Shown: positions 6,601-13,204 of the stretch, one piece after another
Position numbering within the stretch: the first letter of the stretch is position 1
Layout of the letters: every line of letters begins with the position of its first letter
Assembly (NCBI GenBank): GCA_034435675.1
Contig: DAOTWP010000089.1
Span: 1 to 16,019 of the forward strand
DNA: 16,019 bases
Source of the DNA: DAOTWP01 sp034435675
GTDB taxonomy: Bacteria > Chloroflexota > Anaerolineae > Aggregatilineales > Phototrophicaceae
Direction of reading: 5' to 3'
Program-made: the position numbers and the translations under genes
Notes under the pieces: generated by a model
Database searches by the model: none
The model's input: the letters and a program-made list of their open reading frames with translations, nothing else
Told to the model about the DNA's origin: nothing

Positions 6601-7332
6601 ATGTTCGCACAATCGGCTGCGGGCATTAAACCGCCGGCAGCACCCACAATCGCAGCACAATCGGGCTGGAGCACGCTCTACAGACTCGGCGCGCTGGCAG
6701 CATTGTTCACTGTGGCTATCATCCCGGTGCAGTTGGTCGTCTTCACCAGCAGCCCGCCGCCGCAGACCGCGTTGGGCTGGTTCGAGCTGTTCCAGCAGAA
6801 CAAACTGCTGGGGCTGCTGGGGTTTGAAATCCTGTTTGTGTTCAACGCGGTGCTGGCAGTTCCCACCGCAATCGCGCTGTATATGGCGCTGCGGGAGACA
6901 GACCGGTCGCTGATGGCGCTGTTTCTGGCGCTGAGTGTCGTCGGCAGTGTGCTGCTCATTGTGGCACGTCCGGCGGTGGACATGCTCTACCTCAGCGATC
7001 AATACGCCGCGGCGACCAGCGAGGCACAGCGCAGCCTGTACTTGGCGGCGGGCGAAACCCTGCGGGCGACCTTCAACGGCACTGGCTTCCATGCCAGTTA
7101 CAACCTGGCAAACGTCGGCTATATGCTGGTGGCGCTGGTGCTGTTCAAGAGCGCGCACTTCGGCAGGGCAGCGGCATATGCGGGCTTTCTGGCGGGGCTG
7201 GTGGGCTTCGGCTTGTATCTGCCGACAATCGGGATTTTCGTCTCGGTGCTGTCGGTGCTGTTCCTGGCGGTTTATCAGGTGCTGGTGGCGCGCGGGCTGT
7301 GGCGGCTGGCGGGCAGCAGCGGGGCGGCGTAA
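6601..7332 (+). CDS. DUF4386-like integral membrane protein (copy b)
   Basis: 243 residues, about six membrane helices. Hydrophilic start, then STLYRLGALAALFTVA, a loop with SSPPPQTALGWFELF, LLGLLGFEILFVFNAVLAVPTAIALYMALRE, YLAAGETLRATFNG, and FKSAHFGRAAAYAGFLAGLVGFGLY. It is paralogous to the 1888-2688 product but ends about 20 residues earlier. Members of this membrane family have no assigned reaction. AAGGAG (6587-6592) precedes the ATG by 8 nt. A palindrome lies just upstream. A 44-nt gap links it to the next gene. Confidence 0.78.
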   Translation: MFAQSAAGIKPPAAPTIAAQSGWSTLYRLGALAALFTVAIIPVQLVVFTSSPPPQTALGWFELFQQNKLLGLLGFEILFVFNAVLAVPTAIALYMALRETDRSLMALFLALSVVGSVLLIVARPAVDMLYLSDQYAAATSEAQRSLYLAAGETLRATFNGTGFHASYNLANVGYMLVALVLFKSAHFGRAAAYAGFLAGLVGFGLYLPTIGIFVSVLSVLFLAVYQVLVARGLWRLAGSSGAA

Positions 7333-7376
7333 GTGCCTGCGCCTGTATTGCGAATGCGCGAGGTGTGATCCGGATT

Positions 7377-7754
7377 ATGCAGACCAGAATTGTGATTGTC
7401 GGGCTGCTGTTTGCCCTGATTGTGGTTTCCGGGCTGGTGCTGAGCAGCGCGGGCAAACCGTATAACCAACTGCTCTTCACGGCGCATAAGTTGATCGCGC
7501 TGGGTGTGCTGGTTTTGCTTATCGTCACCGTCCACCAGACCAACGTCACCAGCGGGCTGAGCACACTGCATTGGATGGCAGTGTTCGGCACGGTGCTGTT
7601 CGTCATCGGCATGTTCATCACCGGCGCGGTGCTGAGCTTCGACACGCCTGCGCCGCCGTTTGTGCTCACGCTGCACCAGATTCTCCCGTTCCTGATTGTG
7701 CTTGCGGGGTCGTTCACACTGTATCTGCTGGCAGGCAGCAGCAGTGCCGTGTAG
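7377..7754 (+). CDS. Small four-helix membrane protein with four helix-end histidines (possible b-type cytochrome)
   Basis: 125 residues, four predicted helices (about 4-22, 38-54, 65-87, 100-118). Seen: only four histidines, His37 and His53 at the two ends of helix 2, His65 at the start of helix 3 and His100 at the start of helix 4. With the basic N-terminus inside, His37/His100 fall on the outer face and His53/His65 on the inner face, the geometry of a di-haem transmembrane b-type cytochrome. That role is inference; I do not recognise a named family. The start MQTR is chosen over an upstream in-frame ATG that overlaps the previous gene; GAGGTG lies about 12 nt upstream. Same strand and spacing as the flavodoxin cluster. 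Confidence 0.72.
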   Translation: MQTRIVIVGLLFALIVVSGLVLSSAGKPYNQLLFTAHKLIALGVLVLLIVTVHQTNVTSGLSTLHWMAVFGTVLFVIGMFITGAVLSFDTPAPPFVLTLHQILPFLIVLAGSFTLYLLAGSSSAV

Positions 7755-7792
7755 TGTTTCATGCGGTTTTCTGGCATTGAAAGGTTGAACTA

Positions 7793-8173
7793 ATGCCAAA
7801 CTTCCTGATTGCGTTGTTTCTCGTGGCGCACGGCATCGTGCATCCGATCCTGGCGTACCATCCCTCGCGCGATGCAGCGCAGGTCGTTGGCGGCTTGTGG
7901 AAGAAATCCTGGCTGCTGGGGGAAGGGTTTTTCGCCAAGCGGGTGCAGTGGCTGCTGGCATTTGCCACACTGCTGCTGTTCGTGCTGGCAGCGCTCAGCC
8001 TGCTGGGCTGGCTGGTGCCGCAGGACTGGTGGCGCGCCCTGTGGATTGCGGCTGCGTCGTCGTCGCTGCTGACGCTGGCGCTGTTCTGGTTCACCGAGTT
8101 CTTCTTTGGCGTGCTGATTGACGCGGCGCTGCTGGCGCTGGTGCTGCTGGCGAACTGGACGCCGCTGGGCTGA
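7793..8173 (+). CDS. Small membrane protein, unknown function
   Basis: 126 residues, about four hydrophobic helices: the N-terminal one with AHGIVHPILAYHP (His13, His17, His23), then about 52-72, 79-98 and 100-122. A basic stretch (WKKSWLLGEGFFAKR) between helices 1 and 2 would face the cytoplasm. No known family recognised. AAAGG lies about 8 nt before the ATG. It is the last gene of the closely packed plus-strand membrane/flavodoxin run, 38 nt after the putative cytochrome. Confidence 0.75.
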   Translation: MPNFLIALFLVAHGIVHPILAYHPSRDAAQVVGGLWKKSWLLGEGFFAKRVQWLLAFATLLLFVLAALSLLGWLVPQDWWRALWIAAASSSLLTLALFWFTEFFFGVLIDAALLALVLLANWTPLG

Positions 8174-8183
8174 GCGCATTCTG

Positions 8184-8192
8184 TGCTACACT
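8184..8192 (+). promoter_or_regulatory. Possible extended -10 box of the DUF4058 gene
   Basis: TGC-TACACT reads as an extended -10 (TGn-TAnnnT) 30 nt before the start codon. No good -35 is seen. If used, transcription would begin within the inverted repeat described next, giving a leader of about 20 nt. Confidence 0.35.
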
Positions 8193-8193
8193 G

Positions 8194-8222
8194 TGGGCAG
8201 ATAGCTATAGGTCGTCTGCCCA
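8194..8222 (+). promoter_or_regulatory. Inverted repeat abutting the DUF4058 start codon
   Basis: TGGGCAGA (8194-8201) and TCTGCCCA (8215-8222) are a perfect 8-bp inverted repeat separated by 13 nt; the last A is the A of the ATG. It replaces the expected Shine-Dalgarno site. It could be an operator over the transcription start or an RNA hairpin that hides the start codon. Confidence 0.5.
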
Positions 8223-9112
8223 TGCCGATTTACTCTGCCAAGAATCTGTATCCCGGCGTCAACCCGCACCTGAACAGCGCCTTGCAGCTTAAGGGCGGCG
8301 GGTGGGAGATGTTCCATACCGAATTCATCACTGCCATCAGGCGCGCGCTGGATGTGCATCTGCCGCCTAACTACTATGCGACATCTGAGAAATCGCTCCA
8401 ACTGAGCGAAATCGGGCTGGATCACCTGCGCGACAGCACCGCACGTCCCGACATCAGCGTTGTTCAAAACCGCGAGACGGACTCAGCGCCAGCCGCTGCT
8501 GTCGCAGCACAGCCAACCCTGACGCTGGCACTGGATGACGCGCTCTCCGCCGAAGAAGACTATCTGAAGGCAGTCAGCGTCTACGAGTTCAATCTCGGAC
8601 AATTCCCCGGACGACTTGTGACCCGCATCGAGATGTTGTCGCCCGCCAACAAGCTGCCCTACCGCTCAACATTTGAGCAGTATCTCATCAAACGCCTTGA
8701 GACCCTGCGTGCCGGAGTCAATCTGGTGGAGATTGATTTGCTGCACACCTCACGCCCCATACTGAAAGCACTGCCAAGTTACTACGATAACGAAGCTGAC
8801 GCATTTCCCTACATGATTCTGGTGAGTTTTCCGCATCAGAACGACCAGCGTGGTTATACGGCTGTTTACGGCATTGGGGTAGACGACGCCTTACCGCAGG
8901 TTGCGCTGCCGCTTGCAGAAAGAGAAACGGTTGCAGTCAATCTGGGCGAAATCTACAACCGCCTTTTTACAGAAACACGGGTGTTCCAGTTGATACCGGA
9001 CTACGCCGCCGAACCCGCCCAATTCGAGCGCTACCAGCCGCAGGATCGCCAGCGCATCCGCGCGCGCATGGCGCAGATCGCCGCCGCGCACACCTCCCCC
9101 AACGACACCTGA
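8222..9112 (+). CDS. DUF4058 family protein
   Basis: 296 residues, soluble. The start MPIYSAKNLYPGVNPHLNS matches the DUF4058 opening (usually M..FPGM.PYLE), followed by GGWEMFHTEFITAIRRAL, LPPNYYA, ARPDISVV, FPGRLVTRIEMLSPANK, RSTFEQYLIKRLE, VNLVEIDLLHTSRP and a C-terminal AEPAQFERYQPQDRQRIRARM. The family is common in Chloroflexota, Cyanobacteria and Planctomycetes; the conserved E.L.P.NK and VEIDLL acids recall PD-(D/E)XK-like folds, but no function is established. An in-frame GTG 39 nt upstream (8183) is rejected because homology begins at this ATG. There is no ribosome site; a perfect inverted repeat ends at the start codon. Confidence 0.88.
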   Translation: MPIYSAKNLYPGVNPHLNSALQLKGGGWEMFHTEFITAIRRALDVHLPPNYYATSEKSLQLSEIGLDHLRDSTARPDISVVQNRETDSAPAAAVAAQPTLTLALDDALSAEEDYLKAVSVYEFNLGQFPGRLVTRIEMLSPANKLPYRSTFEQYLIKRLETLRAGVNLVEIDLLHTSRPILKALPSYYDNEADAFPYMILVSFPHQNDQRGYTAVYGIGVDDALPQVALPLAERETVAVNLGEIYNRLFTETRVFQLIPDYAAEPAQFERYQPQDRQRIRARMAQIAAAHTSPNDT

Positions 9113-9163
9113 TTCCCGCAGTTGCCGCCCAGCGCTATTGCCTGACTCGCGCCAGCACAGTGC

Positions 9164-9194
9164 TTGACTTTCCAGTCGCTGGAAGGTGTACAGT
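9164..9194 (+). promoter_or_regulatory. MerR-type promoter with 19-bp spacer and dyad operator
   Basis: -35 TTGACT (9164-9169) and -10 TACAGT (9189-9194) are separated by exactly 19 bp, the long spacer typical of promoters controlled by MerR-family regulators. Between them lies the dyad ACTTTCCAG (9167-9175), TCG, CTGGAAGGT (9179-9187), with 8 of 9 positions matching. This resembles CueR/HmrR/CadR-type operators. It drives the BtrH_N-like gene at 9230. No MerR gene is in the window. Confidence 0.8.
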
Positions 9195-9229
9195 GAGTTC
9201 AAAGGACGGCACGAGCGAAGGAGACCACC

Positions 9230-9844
9230 ATGAAGCGCATTGACCTGCCGCACAAAGTCTGCGGCGCAACCTGCATGATCAACGGGCTGGAAGACCTCTA
9301 CGAGCACAAGACCGGTGTGCGCCTGCCGGACTGGTTCCTGATCTACATGAGCGGCATGGCGGGCTTCGGCTACATCAAGGCGAATCCGGCTCCGGTGCCG
9401 CGCTTTGTCGGCTGGGGGGCGCGCCCGGTGGATCAGTACCGCACGCTGGCGGATGTGGTCGGGTTCACGTGGCAGATGTCCGAAGGACGCGCATTCAAGA
9501 CGGCATGGCAGCAGGCAAAGGACTATATCGACGCCGGCACGCCCGTGATTCTGGGCGCGGTGGATATGTTTCACCTGCCGTACTACGAGAAGTTCTACCA
9601 CACCTATCACATCCCGATTCACTATATCCTGCTGGTCGGTTATGACGATGACAGACAGGCAGCCCTGGTGCAGGACTGTGACCGCGCCGCAGTGCAGGCG
9701 CTGCCCTATGCCGATTTGCGCGCGGCGTGGGATGTGCACGTGCCCGGTTTGTCGAAGAAGCACACGCTGTTCGCCTTCACCTTCAGCGACCACCCGGCGG
9801 ACGTGCCGACGATTGCGCGGCGCGCGCTGGCGAAAAAAGCCTAG
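9230..9844 (+). CDS. BtrH_N-type cysteine acyltransferase/peptidase-fold protein (N-terminal half, ends at in-frame TAG)
   Basis: 204 residues. It matches the BtrH N-terminal domain, a papain-like fold; BtrH itself transfers an acyl group from a carrier protein in butirosin synthesis. Seen: PHKVCGATC (Cys11 the likely nucleophile, Cys15), MSGMAGFGYIK, VDMFHLPYYEKF, and HYILLVGYDDD with His131, then VQDCD with Asp149, a plausible Cys-His-Asp triad. The acyl acceptor here is unknown. Full-length relatives continue into a DUF4872-like domain; here a TAG at 9842-9844 intervenes and the rest follows in the same frame. AAGGAG is 6 nt before the ATG, behind a MerR-type promoter. The product may be a stable truncated enzyme or a broken gene. 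Confidence 0.8.
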   Translation: MKRIDLPHKVCGATCMINGLEDLYEHKTGVRLPDWFLIYMSGMAGFGYIKANPAPVPRFVGWGARPVDQYRTLADVVGFTWQMSEGRAFKTAWQQAKDYIDAGTPVILGAVDMFHLPYYEKFYHTYHIPIHYILLVGYDDDRQAALVQDCDRAAVQALPYADLRAAWDVHVPGLSKKHTLFAFTFSDHPADVPTIARRALAKKA

Positions 9845-9847
9845 TCC

Positions 9848-10303
9848 ATGCTGCACCCGCCGGTGAGCATGTTTGGCGTCCCCGGCATGCGCAAGCTCGC
9901 CCGCGAACTGCCCGGCTGGCTGGACGAAATGCCTGCCGAGAAATATGACGCCTGCCTGCGCCAGCTTGCCGAATACACGGGCACCCCGCCAATGCTCCCG
10001 GCGCGGCTGTTGGGCGACCCCAACGCCCCGGACGACCACACGGGCGGGCGAGCAGGGTTCGCGCGGGTGCTGCGCCAGCTTGCGCAGGAATACCACACGC
10101 CCGCGTGGGCTGAGGCGGGCGACCTGCTGGCACAGTCCGGCGCGCAGATCAGCGCCCTGACCGAGCGCGTGGTAGACGTGCTGCTGCACGAACGCGACGA
10201 CCTCGGCGATGTGCGCGCGCTGCTGGAAGGCATCGCCGACCTCGAAGCGCAGGCATACGCGCTGATTGCGGCAAGTGTATGTGACACAGTGGCAGTGGCG
10301 TGA
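9848..10303 (+). CDS. DUF4872-like C-terminal half of the BtrH_N protein (same frame, after TAG)
   Basis: 151 residues, mostly helical, soluble. MLHPPVSMFGVPGMRKLARELPGW is the linker and first helix expected after a BtrH_N domain, and the rest (FARVLRQLAQEY, WAEAGDLLAQSG, ALLEGIADLEAQAY) resembles the DUF4872 helical domain. It is in the same reading frame as the upstream gene with only TAG and one serine codon between. No ribosome site of its own is seen (the bases before the ATG are AAAAAAGCCTAGTCC), so it is either translated by re-initiation or readthrough or is the separated end of a gene broken by one C-to-T change (CAG to TAG). Confidence 0.65.
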   Translation: MLHPPVSMFGVPGMRKLARELPGWLDEMPAEKYDACLRQLAEYTGTPPMLPARLLGDPNAPDDHTGGRAGFARVLRQLAQEYHTPAWAEAGDLLAQSGAQISALTERVVDVLLHERDDLGDVRALLEGIADLEAQAYALIAASVCDTVAVA

Positions 10304-10328
10304 CAGCAAAAGGCAGCGGGGGGTGATC

Positions 10329-10356
10329 CGGCAGATTGCCCCTATGCCAGTTTGAC
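10329..10356. repeat. Copy 1 of the VOC-gene 3' tail repeat
   Basis: A 28-bp stretch that matches 11025-11052 at 27 of 28 positions. On the minus strand it encodes the end of an open stretch HLLMHAWLVKLA followed by TAG and the same downstream bases as the VOC gene (YKLMIAQRVKQA, TAG). It therefore looks like the residue of a second VOC gene, or a mobile 3'-end repeat, lying just past the end of the TmrB-like gene. Confidence 0.65.
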
Positions 10357-10393
10357 CAGCCAGGCATGCATCAGCAGATGGAAGTTTTGGCGC

Positions 10394-10921
10394 TCATTGC
10401 TGCTGCTGCGTTTGACTGAGAATGAAGTCCACGACAGCAGGTGTGTCCAGCCGCTCTGTATCGATGTAAACCTCATACTGCGGGTGTGCAAACGCCGCCA
10501 GACAGCGCTCTAGCTGTTGTTCTGGCCAGCCGCCCGGCGCTTCGCCGCGTTGTGCTAACCGCTGGCGGATGGTTTCCGGGGAAGCCAGTAGACAAAAGTG
10601 GTGAACTTTCGATTCAAAGGATGAAAAGCCTGCTTTGATGTATTGAAAGTAGTCTGGAAAAGCCATTGTCATCGGCACGATCAGGTGGCGTTGATACTGG
10701 TGATACAGTTGACGCGCAAATTCCACCGTGAAGTACGGCCATAATGGAAGGTGCTGGTAATCACCCATTGCTTCGAGCTGGTTGGTGCGTACGACAATCT
10801 CGCGCAGGGTGTAGCCAATTTCTTCCGGGTCGTAGATCATGCTGTCCGGGAACACTGTGTCGAGCAGTTTGGCTGCTGACGTTTTGCCAACGCCAAATGG
10901 GCCATTGATCATGATAATCAT
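10394..10921 (-). CDS. TmrB-like P-loop ATP-binding protein
   Basis: 175 residues. It matches Bacillus TmrB (tunicamycin resistance) by eye: the N-terminal MIIMINGPFGVGKT holds a Walker A loop (7-14), then YDPEEIGYTLR, PLWPYFTVEF, HLIVPMTMAFPDYF, VHHFCLLASPETIRQRLAQRGE and WPEQQLERCLAAF. TmrB is a membrane-associated ATP-binding protein thought to bind or exclude tunicamycin. This protein ends about 25 residues before the usual amphipathic C-terminal helix of TmrB. The start MIIM is chosen over an upstream ATG (11002) because AAGGAAGG (10929-10936) lies 7 nt before it and the family begins there. It ends in CAG/CAA repeats (QTQQQQ), and a different frame beyond the stop reads HLLMHAWLVKLA. 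Confidence 0.8.
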   Translation of the reverse strand: MIIMINGPFGVGKTSAAKLLDTVFPDSMIYDPEEIGYTLREIVVRTNQLEAMGDYQHLPLWPYFTVEFARQLYHQYQRHLIVPMTMAFPDYFQYIKAGFSSFESKVHHFCLLASPETIRQRLAQRGEAPGGWPEQQLERCLAAFAHPQYEVYIDTERLDTPAVVDFILSQTQQQQ

Positions 10922-11024
10922 GGTGTGTCCTTCCTTGCCTGCTGCTTCCCGCCGCGCTCTGCAAAAATGTCTTTCCGCGCAATAGCATAGAGGAGGACAC
11001 AAACGCTCCCGCGCTGTTACGAAC

Positions 11025-11052
11025 CGGCAGATTGCCCCTATGCCTGTTTGAC
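11025..11052. repeat. Copy 2 of the repeat: end of the VOC gene and its 3' flank
   Basis: Covers the last five codons and stop of the VOC gene plus 13 nt beyond it. It differs from the copy at 10329-10356 at one base. Identity continuing beyond the stop codon shows the duplication included untranslated DNA. Confidence 0.7.
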
Positions 11053-11430
11053 ACGCTGAGCAATCATCAGTTTGTAGCCGTCGAGATCGCTGGCGTTGAA
11101 GGCGCGTTCGCCCCAGCCGCGGGTCTCGATTTCGCGCGTAATCACTGCCCCGTTCGCCTTCGCTGCTGTGTAGAGGTCATCAATGCGCAGCGTGTCCGGC
11201 AGATTGATGTAAAGCTGAATGCCGATGCCCCGTTTGTCGAGATCCTCCGGCGCAACATAGCCTGCCGTCACGCCCAGCAGGATTTCCGCAGTGCCCAGTC
11301 GCACACAGGCGAACTCGATTTCGCCGCGTTCGTTGGCTGGCATTTCCCAGGCGAGTTCGAACCCCAGCTTCTGCGTGTAATAGCGAATCGACGCGGACAC
11401 ATCTGCACATGCCAGAATTGGTGACAGCAT
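11038..11430 (-). CDS. VOC-superfamily protein (glyoxalase/bleomycin-resistance type)
   Basis: 130 residues. Two beta-alpha-beta-beta-beta modules typical of the vicinal oxygen chelate fold: the first contains ACADVSASIRYYTQKLGFEL and ACVRLGTAEILL, the second GIQLYINLPDTLRIDDLYTAAKANGA and the closing NASDLDGYKLMIAQ. The usual first metal ligand His is absent (LSPILACAD), so it may be a binding protein of the bleomycin-resistance kind rather than a metalloenzyme; substrate unknown. AGGAG lies 6 nt before the ATG. It lies 116 nt upstream of the TmrB-like gene on the same strand. Confidence 0.85.
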   Translation of the reverse strand: MLSPILACADVSASIRYYTQKLGFELAWEMPANERGEIEFACVRLGTAEILLGVTAGYVAPEDLDKRGIGIQLYINLPDTLRIDDLYTAAKANGAVITREIETRGWGERAFNASDLDGYKLMIAQRVKQA

Positions 11431-11546
11431 CAGCAGCTCCTATCACTCAACGGAACTGAGAGTTCCCATTAGACGATTATCATACGTTATGCCTGCGCTG
11501 TCGCTATCAGCGGTGGGCAGGGCGTCCGCGTGGGGTGACTCTATTG

Positions 11547-11552
11547 TATAGT
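11547..11552 (+). promoter_or_regulatory. Possible -10 box of the beta-propeller gene
   Basis: TATAGT lies 39 nt before the start codon and sits in a small dyad (CTAT-TGT-ATAG). The -35 region 17 bp upstream (GTCCGC) is poor, so this is only a candidate. Confidence 0.3.
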
Positions 11553-11591
11553 GTGCAGTATCATCCATGCCACGTTCAGCGAGGTCGCGTC

Positions 11592-13151
11592 ATGCGCAGA
11601 CTGCTCACCCTGTTACTCCTCTCACTTGCGATTTGCTGTTCCTACCCCGCAGCGGTCAGCGCGCAGGAGCGGGTGTGCGCGGAGTTCTGGAATTATGGCA
11701 CTTCGGGCTACGTTGTCGATCTGGAGACGGGCGCAGCAACTTCCTACAGCACCGAGAACGGGCGCTACCTCAGCCCGGATCAGCGTTACGCGCTGATTAC
11801 CCGGGGCGACAACAACACGCTGATCATCATTGACCGCCAGTCCGGCGCGGAACACACACTCGGCGATCACGCAGAGCCGATCGGCTGGGCGGCGGGCGGG
11901 CGGCGCTTCGTCTATACACTGCCGTCTGCGGGCGGCGGAGCAGCGCTGCTGCGCTATGATCTCGCCGCAGAACGCGCAGCAGAGATCACCGGCGAGTTCA
12001 GCCGTTATTCGGTGCGCATCTCCACCGACACCCACTGGCTGACCTATGTGGTCTACACCGATGCGGGCAGTCAGGCGGTGGTGCTGGTGAACCTAGACGA
12101 TGACCAACAGCGCCGCATTGCAGAGCGCGGCAGTGTTAATCTCATAGGATGGTCGCCGGATGGCAATTGGCTGATGACCGCGCAGACCGACGGCGACGGC
12201 GCAACCCGCCGCGAATTTGTGCTGGATCACCTGTTCACCACTGAACGTCTGGTTTTCACGGTAGAGACGGCATACGAGGTGCGGGCGGCGGTCTGGTCGC
12301 CGGATGGCACACGCGTTGCGCTGGTGGTCATCCGCGAACTGGCGCTTGAATACGCCGATGTGTACCTGCTGTCCGCGCCTGATCTGGGGCTGATCGACGG
12401 TGTCTACGCGATGCTGGTGCGCCCGCGTGTCGAATGGTCGCCTTCCGGGCGTTATCTGACGATCATCGAGTTCGGCAGCAGCAATATGTTGTTGGTGGAT
12501 GCCAGCACAGTGGATGCGCCCGGGGTCACCATTGCGCAGGGCGCGTTTTTACCCGATTACTGGGGTGTTGCGTGGTCGCCAGATGAGACGCGGCTGTTGG
12601 TCTATCATTCACCGGGCGACATCTGGACGGCGTTCACGGTCTTTAACCTGCAAGGCGAAATGGTGATTGATGGCTATTGGGTGGGCAGCGCGGCGGAGGG
12701 TCCCCCGGCGCGGCACTGGTGGCTGACTGATCATCATCTGCTGATGCAGACCGACGTAAACGGCTACGATGCGCTGACGCTCTTCGATACGGACACCGGA
12801 GCAGTGCGCCAACTCATCTATCCGCTGGGCATGTACGCAGCCTCACCGCAGCAGCGCCTCATCGCGTTGACGGTACAATCGCTGACAGGAACAGGCGACA
12901 GTGAGCGCGCCATCCGCTTCTATGAAGTTGTCGGGGAAACGCTGGTGCTGACCCGAAGTGTCATGTTCCCCGATCCGGTGAATTACGCGCTGTGGCATCC
13001 GGTCAGGGCTGAACTGATCCTGCTGACCTTTGAGAACGCACTGCTGGCTTATGATTACGCCGCAAACGAGATGCACACCATAACCACCCTGCCCCAACTG
13101 GACGGTCAGTGGTGGGGGATGCGCTTTACCGACTGCCCGCCAGGGGGATGA
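11592..13151 (+). CDS. Secreted TolB/WD40-like beta-propeller protein
   Basis: 519 residues. It begins with an export signal (MRRLLTLLLLSLAICCSYPAAVSAQE), cleavage likely after VSA. The mature part is a beta-propeller: blade motifs of the WSPDG type recur (SPDQRYALI, WAAGGRRFVY, WSPDGNWLMTA, WSPDGTRVALV, WSPSGRYLTI, WSPDETRLLV), with Asp-rich loops between. Such proteins usually act as extracellular binding or scaffold modules; no catalytic motif is seen. The start is chosen at MRRLL because it opens the signal peptide, while the upstream ATG at 11535 adds an unlikely N-terminus. Ribosome site GCGAGG, weak. It converges with the DJ-1 gene. Confidence 0.8.
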   Translation: MRRLLTLLLLSLAICCSYPAAVSAQERVCAEFWNYGTSGYVVDLETGAATSYSTENGRYLSPDQRYALITRGDNNTLIIIDRQSGAEHTLGDHAEPIGWAAGGRRFVYTLPSAGGGAALLRYDLAAERAAEITGEFSRYSVRISTDTHWLTYVVYTDAGSQAVVLVNLDDDQQRRIAERGSVNLIGWSPDGNWLMTAQTDGDGATRREFVLDHLFTTERLVFTVETAYEVRAAVWSPDGTRVALVVIRELALEYADVYLLSAPDLGLIDGVYAMLVRPRVEWSPSGRYLTIIEFGSSNMLLVDASTVDAPGVTIAQGAFLPDYWGVAWSPDETRLLVYHSPGDIWTAFTVFNLQGEMVIDGYWVGSAAEGPPARHWWLTDHHLLMQTDVNGYDALTLFDTDTGAVRQLIYPLGMYAASPQQRLIALTVQSLTGTGDSERAIRFYEVVGETLVLTRSVMFPDPVNYALWHPVRAELILLTFENALLAYDYAANEMHTITTLPQLDGQWWGMRFTDCPPGG

Positions 13152-13159
13152 CGCAGCGA

Positions 13160-13197
13160 GGAGGGCTGTACTGCTGTGGTCGGTGGGTCTGCCCTCC
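13160..13197. terminator. Possible hairpin between convergent genes
   Basis: GGAGGGC (13160-13166) and GCCCTCC (13191-13197) form a perfect 7-bp stem across a 24-nt loop in the 53-nt gap between the beta-propeller and DJ-1 genes. No U-run follows, so it is a weak terminator candidate. Confidence 0.25.
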
Positions 13198-13204
13198 GAT
13201 TGTG

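Noticed and set aside
8891..10309. 472-codon minus-strand open frame
   Set aside because: It is a shadow of the DUF4058 and BtrH_N genes, caused by GC-biased codon use; its translation has no recognisable domain, whereas the plus strand does.
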